Assembly (NCBI GenBank): GCA_958295665.1
Contig: OY282560.1
Span: forward strand, 269,677,315 to 269,741,314
Direction: 5' to 3'
DNA: 64,000 nucleotides
Source: Tipula vernalis
Taxonomy: Eukaryota; Arthropoda; Insecta; Diptera; Tipulidae
Shown here: in pieces, positions 31,190-42,934 of the stretch
How positions within the stretch are numbered: position 1 is the stretch's first letter
Layout: every line of letters begins with the position of its first letter
Notes under the pieces: model-generated
Told to the model about the DNA's origin: nothing
What the model saw: only the letters and a program-made list of their open reading frames with translations
Database searches by the model: none
Made by a program: the position numbers and the translations under genes

Positions 31190-31771
31190 TTAGTTGAGGT
31201 GGGGAGGGCGTATTATTCCGTTTCGTTTTTTTCTCCCACCTTTAACTCTTATCCCCTCAGTTTCTCGAGCTACTTCTTCTTCATCCGTATAGTACACTTG
31301 TGGAGTTGTATTCTGGTTAGGAGTAGAACCGATGTCTTCCTTTGGCTTAAGAGCTTCAACTTCGTTTTCAAGCGTCTTCATACGCTCCTGCATCCATGGA
31401 ATTGTAACATTCGGTTGCTTGTTTAAATTGTTACCTTCAACTAATGCATTATTAGTTTTACACAATTCATTGTGAAGCTTTTCTTCGTTTGTAGAACGAC
31501 TGTTGTGGCTGCTGGCCCTAATGGAGGGACTAACGCCTCTTATCGAAGAATACGATACTTTCTTACTCCTCTGGAAGGGATGTAAATTATCCTGTTCACT
31601 CAATTGAACTTGTTTATTCACCTACATGTCTTGGGATTGGTTAAAATAATTGTAGTATAGCAATAGATGGTCTCCCCCAGAATCCATGACACCGACCTCC
31701 GAAGAGGGTGGATTTAGCTGAGCAACAGGTGTACCATCTGGGGTATTAGTTTCCATATTTGTTTCGCTCAT
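31190..31771 (-). pseudogene. Jockey-like ORF1 N-terminal region with internal stop
   Basis: The minus-strand ATG near 31771 begins SETNMETNTPDGTPVAQLNP. It runs to an in-frame TAG near 31622, and the reading then continues for 143 residues with low-complexity polar sequence and a short helix (MQERMKTLENEVEALK). This is typical of the poorly conserved front of Gag-like ORF1 proteins. Confidence 0.7.
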
Positions 31772-31975
31772 TGCTCATTTATAGTGTACTGCACTCGCCT
31801 CTAGTATTTCGCCGATGCTTCACATCGTTGCCCGGGTGTTACCACGTGGAGGTATACTAGACATATCTGGTTGTTTCTACATAGTTGCAGCGTTGGAATA
31901 TAGACCACGAGATACATGGCTATAGACGGTCAACCCCTACCCTATTGAGACGCTCCCAACACCCAAAACCTACCT
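31772..31975 (-). promoter_or_regulatory. Jockey-like 5' untranslated/internal promoter region
   Basis: This non-coding stretch upstream of ORF1 is richer in G and C than its surroundings and contains ACCACGTGGAGGTA (31841-31854), which includes a perfect CACGTG palindrome. The same 14-mer occurs in the 5' region of the LINE at 42625-47530. LINEs of this group promote transcription from within this region; the specific role of the motif is inference. Confidence 0.5.
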
Positions 31976-32414
31976 TTAAAAAATACTATCGATAAGCTCG
32001 TAACAGCATATTCACCGGACTTTATCATTATTTTTACCTACGACATATCTTATTTGAGCAATCTAAAAGAACAATAACATGTTGTGTTTTTTGATAAGAT
32101 ATTTCTGGTAACTCAGAGTAATTAACTCAGGTCGTTTTATCTGGTTTTTTCTGGCCCATAGGCATTTTTTGCATTTTTTGGTGGATACCAAAATACACAA
32201 TTTAATTCTAGCTCTTCAGGTATTATGGCTAGAATATTCCTTTAATTGTGATTAAATTTCCCGACAGATGTACCAGAAATATTTCAATATGAGAAATTGC
32301 AACAGCTACCAGATTCACAGAAACCTCAACAGACAATAGGTATCATAAATGCTGTTGTCTCTTGTGGTTTCTGTGAACCAGGCAGTGGTTGAGGTTGATC
32401 TGCTGAGGCCAGAT
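31976..32414. other. Spacer with an imperfect hairpin
   Basis: No gene. At about 32312-32382, TTCACAGAAACCTCAACAGAC pairs imperfectly with TCTTGTGGTTTCTGTGAA, giving a stem-loop. Confidence 0.5.
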
Positions 32415-32815
32415 CAAAAATCGGTTAAGCCAAGTTCCATCCAAATTGGCCATATTCCAGAAATTATTTTTTCACATTTCCAACGCATATAACGAATATC
32501 ATTTTAATCGGTTAAGGATTAGTCAAGTTCCTCCCTATTTCGCCATATTCTAGAACTTTATATAAAAATCATTTTAGAATCCTATTTCCAACACAAATGC
32601 CAAATTTCACTAAAATCCTTCTGGACCATATTCCAGAACTTAATCAACAAATCATTTTAGAATCCCATTTCTAACGCACATATCAAATTTCACTAAAATC
32701 GTTTAAGGAATTGTCAAGTTCCATCCTTCTTGGCCGTATTCCGGAAATTTATCCAAAAATCATTTTAGAATCCCGTTTCCATAACACAAGTTAGATTTGT
32801 CTGAAATCGAGTAAT
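32415..32815. repeat. Diverged tandem repeat, ~110-bp unit, about four copies
   Basis: The blocks CAAGTTCC, CCATATTCCAGAA, AATCATTTTAGAATCC and TTTCACTAAAATC recur in the same order roughly every 110 bp. It is followed by an ATCGATTAAT-rich palindromic run (32810-32865). No coding sequence. Confidence 0.7.
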
Positions 32816-33266
32816 TGATTAATAGTCTCCGATTAATCGGAAAATCGATTAATCGATTAATTTATCCATTCCCTACTTTACATAAACAAAATTAAATAAA
32901 AAAAAGGTGAACTGACAAATCAAAAAAAAAACCTAAGTGTTAAAGTTAGCCGAAAGTTGCCAGCCGAAAGTGAAAAGTCGATAATGCAGATTGTGTTAGT
33001 CCAGTCGAAAGTAAAAAAAAAATGGTAATGTAGATTGTCTAATCCCAGCCGGAAGTAAAAAGTCGATAATGCAGATTATGATATTAACATTCCAGCCGAA
33101 AATAAAAAATTTTGTAGTTATTAGCCGAAAGTAAATATGATACATGGATTTAAATAAAAAATTTTGTAAATAAATTTACGTGTAAAACTTTGCTTCGTAG
33201 AAAATATCGGAAAATCAAAAGAATATACAAAATTGGAATAAAATCAGCCTCTAGAGTAAATTTTCG

Positions 33267-33620
33267 TTGCCTTGTGTAATTGCTACCGCAATAGGCGAGT
33301 TGATTGTCCTTCGCTTTTATCCCAAGTGAAATTTTGTTTTTTAAGTAACTTTGTACTTGTAAATTTCCAAAAATAAAAAAGTACAGAAATATTTTTCTTA
33401 TTGAAAAGGTAATTTGTAATTTTTATTTTTGCGACTTTATTGCTTTACAACTTTTTATCAATTGAGGTTTAGTTTATAATTTCTATTTTTGATTAATTCA
33501 AAGTTATTGGCAACGATCGTATTATTTAATATAAGTATAAATTTATGTGTATGAATGTAATTAATAATTGTTGACTAACTTTATAATTTATTTTAGGTTA
33601 TTATATTTAGGAAGCCAACA
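33267..33620 (-). repeat. 3' LTR of BEL element (outer end truncated)
   Basis: Matches 39500-39853 almost base for base and ends AAGCCAACA. The first bases of the LTR, TGTTGGGGCAAAGG on the plus strand, are missing at its outer edge, where AAATTTTCG is found instead. Confidence 0.9.
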
Positions 33621-33852
33621 TACCGCCGGCCTTGGATCACTGGATTCAATAATGACCTTTTGGAATTTTGTGTTGCTTCATCAGTCCATGTAACGTTTCG
33701 AAGTGAAGATTTAGGTTGAAATTGAACTAAAAATATTGCGTGGAAGTTAAATGCAGCTTAGTGAGATGATCTGTACTATGGCGTTTCGATGGTTTTTGTG
33801 TGTAATAAAGATATTTGAAGTGTGTTTTGGTGATGAGTGTTCGGAAATATTT

Positions 33853-34890
33853 GACATGACAGGGATTATTCGAGTTTGTTAGCATCAAGGTCAGCTGAGA
33901 CAGGAAGAACGCACAATTTGTGTATGTGTCGCTTGAGTTCATTATTCTTAGTCTTTACAGTAACCACTCTTACGATGCCATCAGTGCCTGGGTGAACATT
34001 AATGACTCTTCCCATGAGCCATTGGTGGATGGGCAAGTGTTATCCTTGATAATAACGATGTCGTTTACTTTTATGGGAATATGCTTGAATCTCCATTTGG
34101 AACGCTGTTGCAAGGACGTTAAGTATTCTAGGTACCAGCGCTTCCAAAACTGTTGACTTATTTGCTGTACCATTTGCCATCGTGTGAGGTGTGACATCTT
34201 AAGGTTGGTTAAGTCCATTTCGGGAATCTTTGTAATAGGATGTCCTATAAGAAAGTGGGAGGGCGTTATAGGATCAACTTCGGTTTCGTTGATGCGACAC
34301 AACGGTCTGGAGTTTAAAATAGCCTCTACTTCAGCCAAAAGAGTGGTCATTTCTTCTAATGTCAAAATATGGTTTCCTATAACTCTCTTTAAATGGAACT
34401 TTGTAGATTTTATTGCCGCTTCCCAGATACCTCCAAAATGAGGTGAATTTGGAGGAATAAAATGCCATGTTAAGCGGTTTCTGGAAAAGAAATCAGAAAT
34501 ATTATTCGAATGCTTCATTAATTTATTGAATTCTTCCCTCAGTTTAGCGTCTGCACCGATGAAATTTGTGCCGTTGTCACTATGAAGTTCTTTGCATACC
34601 CCTCGGCGCGCAGTAAACCTTTTTAGTGCTCTCGGAAATGCGTCGCTTGACAAGTCACTAACCAGCTCGAGGTGAACAGCATTGGTACTTAAACATATAA
34701 ATAAACATATGTAGGCTTTATATGATTTTTGACCTCGTCCTCTCGTTAAGTGTATTGCGATCGGGCCAGCATAATCCACGCCAGTTTTCAGGAACGAACG
34801 AATCAACTGAACTCGTGATCTTGGCAGGTTACCCATTAGCTGCTGCTGACATTGTGCCTTGAATTTGCTGCATATAACGCAATTTTTCAC
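33853..34890 (-). pseudogene. BEL/Pao integrase (frameshift near C-terminus)
   Basis: The 33970-34890 frame (306 residues) has the end of the zinc domain (CVICSKFKAQ) and the catalytic core: VDYAG (first Asp), ELHSDNGTNFIGADAKL (second Asp) and HFGGIWEAAIKSTK (Glu). It continues with ILNSRPLCR, ITPSHFLIGHP and WKRWYLEYLTSLQQRSKW. Near 34005 a frameshift gives an early stop. The true end continues in another frame (MGRVINVHPGTDGIVRVVTV) to about 33853. The catalytic triad is intact. Confidence 0.9.
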
Positions 34891-34908
34891 TATTTCCTTG
34901 CTTTTAGA

Positions 34909-35844
34909 TTAGCTTTTAGGTATCCAAAACTCCTGCCTGACGATTGATAAGAGTAGCGATGGTCCAGCATGTTTGTTGTCTCGGTGCGCATCCAATAAAA
35001 TTAATGTTGTGATTTTTGATTTGGAATGTAGGATTATTGGGTGCTTGGTAGAATACGGAGCGGGGCTATTTTGCAATCTTCCTCCAACACGTAATATTCC
35101 AAATCCGTCCATAAAAGGGTTTAGCGATTTGAGGCTGCTGCTTTTGTTGAGTTCTCCTTTGGTTTGCAGTGCTGATATTTCTTCATGATAGTATTTACAT
35201 TGTTCGTTCTGGCAAAGTTTGTATAAAACATGAAAGAGTTCTTCTCGACGTAAGTAGACGCCGTCAATCCGTGACCCCGGGAGTTTTGTAGCATTTCCAG
35301 CAAATCGGAACATATAGCATATGACTCGTTGTAGTTTGCGGAACGAGGAATATGTAGAAATTATCTGATCATACCCTTCATCTAGTGGATTTACCGTGCT
35401 CGTAAGGGCGAAATCCTGTTTGGTCCTTTCTTCGAGATTACTATGCTGCGTTATTTGAGGGGGCCAGAATTCGACAGACTTACACAACCATTCAGGTCCA
35501 TTCCACCAAAGGGTATGTAATTCCAGTTCTCGAGGAGATAAGCCACGTGAAGCGCAATCCGCAGGGTTTTCGGCCGAAGGTACATGTCTCCAATGGTTTC
35601 GAGGAAACGATGATATAATTTATGCGGTGCGGTTACCAACGAAAGTACTCCAACACTTAGGATGACTTCCTAACCAATCCAGAACTATTCGGGAATCGGT
35701 CCAAGCGTAAACGTTGTCAATACTTGATTGGGTTTCTCGCATAATAACGTTGATCAGCTGGGTTAACAAAACTGCGGCACACAGTTCTAATCGAGGGAGC
35801 ATTTGTTGCTTGATGGGTGACACTTTAGTTTTGGCCGAGATCAT
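34909..35844 (-). pseudogene. BEL/Pao RNase H to integrase linker (broken)
   Basis: The 35620-35844 frame carries RNase H (LPRLELCAAVLLTQLINVIM, AWTDSRIVLDWLGSHPKCW). The 35451-35639 and 34909-35487 frames continue through WWNGPEWL-type residues to LKSLNPFMDGFGILRVGGRL and the start of the zinc domain (HAGPSLLLSIVRQEFWIPKS). Three frames are needed, so two indels lie here. A stop just before 34890 separates it from integrase. Confidence 0.8.
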
Positions 35845-36063
35845 ATTGATAAAAATACTTCCGTCTGGTTTGGTGGTTTTGAAAAAACAACCGCTGCGTA
35901 GGCTAGTTCACTTGCATCACAGAAACCGTGTATATCTACTTTGCATAACTTCGTTGTCTGAATAAATCTGGGGATTGTTATTGATGTTATGTGCTTCAAA
36001 TTATTTCGTATTTTTTCCCAGAGAATTCTTTTCTTGGGAGGAAGTGGATCATCCTATTCGAGT

Positions 36064-36940
36064 TTATGTCCCCAAAGCATTTGCATAAATATTTTTGTGC
36101 TTATGAAAACAGGAGCTAGCCAGCCAAGCATTTTTGATCATGCGACTCGCTTCAGATAGAACACTCCTCTTTGTGTAGTTAGTCGTTTCTGGTAGATTGG
36201 AAGTGAAAACAAACTGATCAGTCTTGGCGTTCCATATTACACCCAAAACTTTCGTATTTTCTTCCTCATGCTCTCGAAGTTCTTTGATGTGAGTTTCATG
36301 ATTTTCAGTAGGACCATTTGCTAGAATCTTGTTGCAGTTGGAATTCCATTTCCTGAGTTGAAATCCATAATTCGCCAGTAGACTTGTGATTTCCGCTTGG
36401 AGGTGCAACAACTCATCTTCATCATCAGCGCTAGTTCTGAGATCGTCCACATATACGTCCTTAGTGATTACATTAGCCGCCAACGGTGAAGACGATTGAT
36501 TATCTTCTGCAACTTGCTTTATGGCACGGGTGGCCAGAAAAGATGAGGAGGCCAAACCATATGTGACGGTGTTTAGTTTGAAGTGCCGGATTGGCTTGGA
36601 TGGATCTGTTCTCCAAATAATTTTTTTGAAAATTACCATCTTCTGGACACATAACAATTTGGCGGTACATTTTTGGTACGTCTGTAGAGAAAACGACCTT
36701 GTGTTCCCGGAATCTCAATATGATGGAAAATAAGGTTGACTGAACTGTAGGACCAACAGCCAAACAGTCGTTTAGAGATATCCCCGTGCTGGTTTTCGCG
36801 GAGCCGTCGAAGACAACTCTCAGCTTGTTTGTACAACCGGACTTTTTGAATACGCCATGGTGAGGTATGTAAAAACCTTGGTCATTTATTTCTTCGGGCG
36901 GAATTTCAGTCCTGTGTTTTAATTGCTCATATTCCTGCAT
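36064..36940 (-). pseudogene. BEL/Pao reverse transcriptase (two frames)
   Basis: The 36500-36940 frame has the fingers: FYIPHHGVFKKSG, LRVVFDGSAKTSTGISLND and VVFSTDVPKMYRQI. The 36064-36657 frame overlaps and continues TVTYGLASSSFLATRAIKQV, the catalytic YVDD in KDVYVDDLRTSADDEDELL, and KVLGVIWN. A deletion near 36130 removes part of the FDPLGLL region. Active-site Asp residues are present. Confidence 0.85.
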
Positions 36941-36988
36941 AAAACTTTTGTAGAGTTGTGCGAAGTTTGCATCACGTTGAAAACGTCG

Positions 36989-39024
36989 TTATATTCCCCT
37001 CAATCTTTGAATAGCCGAAGATAGGGAGAGTCCTAAACACCTGGGTGATTCCTTGAACGGTAGTCGCACAATAAATTGTCCTTCCGAATTTCGCTGTAAG
37101 TTTTCCTTGAAATGATTTTCGCATAAAGTTTCCTCTGGAGATAAAATAACTTTCTGATCGTTGACTGAATCGATTTCCCAGAATCGCCTTAGGCTTTTAT
37201 CGATATCGACAATTTCTTGTTTTTGATTGGCTCGGACTAACATGGAAGTAGTGTCTTTGAGCGAAGTATCGTGTATTCTCCCGGAAACTATCCAACCAAA
37301 AATAGTATTTTGCATGATCGGTTGATCTGATGAAATTCTCATCTGGCCATCTTGAATTATATCAAAAAAGTGATCCGCTCCAATAGGAATGTCAATTTCA
37401 CCTGCCTTGTGGAAATTTGGATCGGCTAACTTAATTCCCTGCCATGAGTTTAACTTTCTAATGTTCAAAGTTTGCTGTGGCAATTGGCTAGTAATCATTG
37501 ACATTACCAGTGCTTTGATTTGGAATTCAGGGCTCAGTGCTGGTTTAATTGTTAATATAACCAGGCCTTTGGAAATTAAAGCACCGGTTTGGCCTAATCC
37601 ACTCACGGAAACACGAGCGTTTTGCCTTTTAATACGAAGACGTTGTGTGCAGGATTCTGTAATAAAACTTACTTGTGAACCGGAATCTAGAAGTGCCCGG
37701 CAATCTGTGAGTTTTCCCGAACCGTCCATTACTTTAATTATGGCAGTAGGGAGTATTGATGAAACAGATGCATTTTGTGCGTGAAAGTTTGTAGCGTGGA
37801 GCGACGTTGAAACTCCTGGTGGTTCTTGTTGTTCATTTTGGTGAAGTAATGAATTATGCTTCATGCCACATTTCTGGCATCGTCGACGTGATGGGCATTT
37901 GAAAATCGCATGGGCGCTACTGAAGCAATTGAAACATCGGTTGCTTCGTTTAACAAACTCTCTGCGTCCCGTAATATCCAGTGCATGGAAATCGTTACAT
38001 TGAAAAATTGAATGGTTCTTATCATGGCACATTGCGCATTCGAATTGATGACTCTTGACAGCAACGCGAGAATCTGACGCTGGAGGTTCGCTGGTAGCAA
38101 TGTGCCCTTTAACTACGGATTTAGCAGTGGTACGTTTAGATGATACTGCAAGAGATTCCAACGTGTCAATTCGTCGTGCTAGAAATTTAAGAAATTGTGT
38201 GAAATCCGGATTTTGTAGATCAGCGGCTGTTTCTGCCCACAATGCTTTGGATTTATCATCTAGCTTATTCATCAAAATATAGATAAGCCACGGATCACGT
38301 GATTCAGCAACTTCCCCTAATGCTTTAAGCCCTCGAATTACCTCGTCTGAAGTATCCATAAGTCGCTTGATTTGGGCCGCATTCGAAGTGTGAATGGGGG
38401 ATTGTTCCATGAAGGTGCGAATAAAGGAATTTATTATGTGCTTTTTCCGGTCGTATCTTTCCTTTAGTTTATTTAGAGCCCCAATATAGTTACCTTCAGT
38501 GACATTAATATGCCGTAGTAATACAGCGGCTTCTCCACGCAGTAATCCCTTCAAATATTGGAATTTTTGTACTGCGTTAAGAGAAGGGGCTTCGTGGATA
38601 GTGGCAGTATATAGGTCAAAGAATGACTGCCATTCTGAATACTCGCCAGAGAAAGAAGGAATATGAATCTTTGGTAGTTTCACTTCCGAGCGGGTACCAA
38701 ACGGGGTTGCGTTCTACGATGTATCCAAATTCAGAACGCCGTTTCCCGAGCTAAGTTTTTTCTCACGAATTAAAGCGTTGAGACTTGCAATTGCGTTGTA
38801 ATAGTTCTCTTCATAAACAAGATCAACAGGCTCGTTTTCGTCAATCTGCAGTATTGACTTCTCCAAATCCGTGAATTCCTGCGTCAACTACTCTACGCGA
38901 TGTAGGCGCACATTTAATTGCTCTAGGGGAGTGTTTATATTGTCTTCATTTGCAAACTTAATAATGTTCGTTAGTTTGACTTTATTGTTGGCTCTTTGTT
39001 TCTTCAAAGCGGCAAGGGCAGCCA
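36989..39024 (-). pseudogene. BEL/Pao Gag-protease with two N-terminal stops
   Basis: ORF start at 39024 (MAALAALKKQRANNKVKLTN). In-frame TAG stops lie near 38888 and 38715, and from there a 564-residue frame runs to 36989. That frame has a DUF1759-type Gag domain (KLPKIHIPSFSGEYSEWQSF, residues 2-21), zinc knuckles CAMCHDKNHSIFQC (216-229) and CFNCFSSAHAIFKC (250-263), a Cys/His motif CQKCGMKHNSLLH, and a retropepsin site LLDSGSQVSFIT (about 331-342). It ends at the entrance to reverse transcriptase (FIVRLPFKESPRCLGLSLSS). The first base of the 564-residue run is not an ATG, so it is an internal part of the polyprotein rather than a separate gene. Confidence 0.9.
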
Positions 39025-39463
39025 TATTAAAAAATGCACGACTCGTAAAAGGCAAATGTAATTGAAAATTTTTTAGCGAGAACGAAACGTTTTTAGCGAG
39101 TTTCTCAATTTAACCCTTGTAGTGATATAGCCCTTAACTGAACGTATAACACTTGATTTTCATTTTGTCACTGTTTTTTATAAAAAAAATTTTGGACGTG
39201 CGTTTTAAAATTCAACGTTTGCACTAAGTTTAGAATTCACTTTTCCTTTATAACCACCAGTTTAATCAAAATTAAATAATAAAATGGGTACTTAGCTGAG
39301 AACAGGACCACGTGGTGCGGCTTTCCAAAATCGACTCGTTTTAATTAACTGTTGTACTCCTTGCAAATTCTAGATGATTCCTTTCGTACTGCAGTTTGTA
39401 GGTTTTCCGTTTAAATCAAGCTTCTTTGATGAGTAAATTGTAAATACGTTTAATAGTTTAGCC

Positions 39464-39482
39464 AATCCGGCTCGAAGGACCA
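39464..39482 (-). other. Primer-binding site of BEL element (tRNA-Tyr type)
   Basis: The plus strand reads AATCCGGCTCGAAGGACCA, which equals the 3' end of an insect tyrosine tRNA including CCA. It lies three bases inside the 5' LTR, the right place for priming minus-strand DNA synthesis. Confidence 0.75.
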
Positions 39483-39485
39483 GTA

Positions 39486-39853
39486 TGTTGGGGCAAAGGT
39501 TGCCTTGTGTAATTGCTACGGCAATAGGCGAGTTGATTGTCCTTCGCTTTTATCCCAAGTGAAATTTTGTTTTTTAAGTAACTTTGTACTTGTAAATTTC
39601 CAAAAATAAAAAAGTACAGAAATATTTTTCTTATTGAAAAGGTAATTTGTAATTTTTATTTTTGCGACTTTATTGCTTTACAACTTTTTATCAATTGAGG
39701 TTTTGTTTATAATTTCTATTTTTGATTAATTCAAAGTTATTGGCAACGATCGTATTATTTAATATAAGTATAAATTTATGTGTATGAATGTAATTAATAA
39801 TTGTTGACTAACTTTATAATTTATTTTAGGTTATTATATTTAAGAAGCCAACA
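39486..39853 (-). repeat. 5' LTR of BEL element
   Basis: 368 bp bounded by TGTTGG and CCAACA short inverted ends. Nearly identical to 33267-33620. Confidence 0.9.
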
Positions 39854-39872
39854 ATATCTGAAGTTGAATCGT

Positions 39873-40460
39873 TCTTATGTGATTTGTCAAAAGCTATCGA
39901 ATGAAAAAATTCTGTTCAAGCTTCCCGTGGGAAATCTCGGAAAATTCGATTTTACAAAAATTATTAGAAAATTTGTATAAAATCAGCCTCTAGAGTGTTA
40001 TGCCTGGAGATGGATTGCTAACTTTTTTACTTTCGGCTGGAAACTTTTTTGAATTTTCCGCGATTTCCCACGGGAACCTTGTACTGAATTTTTTTCCTGC
40101 GATAGCTATTGACAAGTCACATCAATGCAATCCATCTCCAGACATAACACTCTGGAGGCTGATTTTTTCATCCATTTCTTACTTTCGACTGGAAACTTTT
40201 TTAAATTTTCCGAGATTTCCCACGGGAAACTTGAACTGAATTATTTTCCTGCGATAGCTATTGACAAATCACATCAATGCAATCCATCTCCAGACATAAC
40301 ACACTAGAGGCTGATTTTATATAAATTTTCTAATAATTTTTGGAAAATCGAATTTTCCTAGATTTCCCACGGGCAACTTGAACTGAATTTTTTTTCTGCG
40401 ATAGCAATTGACAAATCACATCAATGCAATCCATCTCCAGACATAACACTCTAGAGGCTG
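39873..40460. repeat. Inverted and tandem ~140-bp units
   Basis: One unit in reverse orientation (39873-40018) is followed by three in direct orientation (about 40028-40170, 40171-40320 and 40321-40460). Shared words are TTTCCCACGGG, CTGAATT, TGCGATAGC, TTGACAAATCACATCAATGC, AATCCATCTCCAGACATAAC and CTCTAGAGGCTGATTT. The head-to-head start can form a hairpin. Confidence 0.8.
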
Positions 40461-40545
40461 ATTTATTTTCGGCTGGAATGTCAATAACATAATCTGCATT
40501 ATCGACTTTTCACTTTCGGCTGGAAACTTTCGGCTAACTTTAACA

Positions 40546-42624
40546 GGGTCTAAGTAGTACACATTGCGCAGTATATTGCAGTGAGGTAGTACCACACCTA
40601 TAAACCGTGCATGATGGTCAACTCGCTCCGTACGGTGTACACTGATAAACACTGCCCGTTCCGTCCAAATAATCAAACAGACCACATCTATTTCTGATAT
40701 TGTTTACCGACTATTCCGAATTGATCATCGATAAATTACCGCATACTACTACATATAAGCTATCAACGCAGCTTGATAGTGCTGATCCTTATGCACTTGT
40801 AATTATCGTTGTAATTTTATTTTATTTTACGTTAGTGAAATAAAGTATAGTAATAGGAGATTTATCTGTTTTGAGGACCCCCGAGTCCGAAAAAGTTGGT
40901 ATCAAAGTGATGTCTGTCTGTGTCCTACCTACAGCCCAGATGGTTTAACTAATGGAACTGAAACTTCATATCGCGTTTTTCATAAATTGGGAGATCCCAT
41001 TGAATTTTAGTGTCCCAATTAGCCAACCGTAAGTGGACTCCCGTGGACCAGAAAAAGTGTAAAGACAGAAAACTACAGTGAAATCCTGCTATAATAAACG
41101 ATGTCAGTTAAAGCCTGATTCTTCGAACCTAATTCCAAATTTACGAACCCTTTAATGTCCAGACAAAGCAAAATTAACGCTCCTTATTTAACCAAATATT
41201 AAGAAACCCTGCATTTTTATATCAAACATTTTTATTATTATATCACACATACCAACTTTTTACGCCGATAGAACGATCGGTTGGTGTGACCTAATTTATA
41301 ATAATAAATTTATAATAAATTAAACTACAAAAAATGTATTATTATTGTTGCTGTTTTAAGTAATAAATTATTAAAATTCTTTTGACGCGAGAGAAATAAA
41401 ATAAAATTATGTAATAAATTAAAATTTATTTTAAATATGTAATTAAAATATAATTCAATTAATAATGGGTTTGGGTTTATATTATCAAGTGAATATAAAA
41501 ATAGTTCTAATACATTTAAATAAAAATGCTATTAAAATTTAATAGCAGATAATTTATTTAACTCGTACATTCACGAGTAATTAATCTACTTTGTAATATT
41601 GTAAATGTCGAAATTAATTTTATGCATATTAAATAAATCAGATCATCCAGGTGATTGCCGTAATTTTTAGTTGTGCAAATCGACAAAAATTCCACTTTGG
41701 CTGTAAATTAACTAGAATGGAATATTGATTAATTTCAAGAAATTTATTATGATTTTTTAAAGAGATACCTTAATTGATTAAAAGTGATTATATTGCGGTT
41801 TCTGGTATTGGTGTATGTCATGTGGGTTTTTCTTTTTATTGTAAATTTGTAAATTATAATTAATTTTGTTTGCGAAACTGATGACATCTCAGATGTATCT
41901 ACTATAATTTATATAATTTCCGGATACTAATCAGGAAAGTTTGAATTGTGTTGTTCTTTTGTTTATTATTATTGAACAGTTTTACGTATTTTATAACGGC
42001 TAAGCGAAATACATTATCGATTCCAGTCTGATTTGATGATGTTATATTGGAAGAAAATAAATTTCGACTGATTTAACTTTTTAACTGAGATGTGGGTGTA
42101 CAAAATATTTATATTTTGAAAAGAAATCGTTTTAGTCGTCGTCACATAAATTAATTCAAAGCATTAATAACCTATAGATTCGAATAAAATTAGCGAAATT
42201 TAAAATAATTTGTAATGTGATTATTGATTATCAAAATGAAATGAGTGACATTTTGTCATCTCAACACCATCTCAACACTACCATAAGTCGTAATTCCCAC
42301 ATTTCGGGAAAACTAATTTGAAAGTAAAATGTAAATTTCTTGGACGAGAACATCTGACTTCAAAACATATTTTGCTAGACTAATTTCTCTGCCATTGACT
42401 CAAATTAAAATTTTCCTCAAAAAGCTTTTCTTTAATATGGAACACAAAATTTTATGTTGCCAAGTTTTAGTGCACTTATAGGATATCTACACTTTGTTCA
42501 AGAAAAAGTGAAGTTATGCTAAAATGTTGTGACTTACATTAAATCACATTATTATATGAAAACACATACATAAATGAATTTACATAAACATTAATTAATT
42601 AAAATAATTAAAAACTTTCTTTTT
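40546..42624. other. AT-rich intergenic DNA, no gene recognised
   Basis: About 2 kb without coding motifs. A small region at 40877-40960 resembles 27186-27290. Near 41090 a CAGTGAAATCCTGCTATAAT word looks like the tip of a pogo/Tigger-type element, but no partner end was found. Confidence 0.45.
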
Positions 42625-42934
42625 GTGATTTTTTTTTTTGATTTTTTAAAGGGTGGGTGTATATAGCCCAGAGCACTCCGACCATTGAGGCCTATTGTGC
42701 ATCCCTAGAGATTCCTACGTAAAATGTACATCTATATCCTTGATAAACGCCGCTACCTGATGCATATCCAGTAGGTCAGCGTTAGGCCATTGGATTATGT
42801 ACGCATTGAGGAACTTTAATTTTTTAAGGATGATAACATCGCATTTTACCGCAGTCGCAGAATCTGCACTGGTCCGTAAGGGACCTTCCCATTTTATGTA
42901 GATGGCCGTTAAAAGGGCCGTGCCCTATTAAAAA

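Larger units (their letters stand above)
27700..31975 (-). mobile_element. Jockey-like LINE, near full length
   Basis: A minus-strand non-LTR element of about 4.3 kb. The A-rich tail appears as a T-rich run on the plus strand at 27705-27775. ORF1 (Gag-like) starts near 31771 and ends at 30212. ORF2 starts at 30222, so the two overlap by 11 bases. ORF2 carries an AP-type endonuclease and reverse transcriptase and ends in RLKRTKPFELV near 27937. A 5' untranslated region of about 200 bases precedes ORF1. Stops, frameshifts and a deletion near the end of ORF2 (around 28060) inactivate it. There is no RNase H, as expected for Jockey-clade elements. Confidence 0.85.
33267..39853 (-). mobile_element. 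BEL/Pao LTR retrotransposon, near full length
   Basis: A 6.6-kb minus-strand element with LTRs at 33267-33620 and 39486-39853, a tRNA-Tyr-type primer site, and Gag, protease, reverse transcriptase, RNase H and integrase in the normal BEL/Pao order. The LTRs are almost identical over 350 bp, suggesting fairly recent insertion, yet the 3' LTR has lost its outer ~13 bp. The polyprotein has at least two stops near its start and several frameshifts. No envelope-like gene follows integrase. Confidence 0.9.
32940..40545. mobile_element. Repeat-rich foldback element interrupted by a BEL retrotransposon
   Basis: Its outer ends are inverted copies: TTAGCCGAAAGTTGCCAGCC at 32945 pairs with 40524-40543, and GTCGATAATGCAGATT at 32977 pairs with the segment near 40495. 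AGCCGAAAGT-type words are repeated inside the left end. The right part (39873-40460) is made of tandem and inverted ~140-bp units. The BEL element (33267-39853) sits between the two halves. No transposase frame is visible. Confidence 0.65.

Noticed and set aside
41085..41110. pogo/Tigger element starting with CAGTGAAATCC
   Set aside because: No matching inverted end or transposase remnant was found in the following 2 kb.
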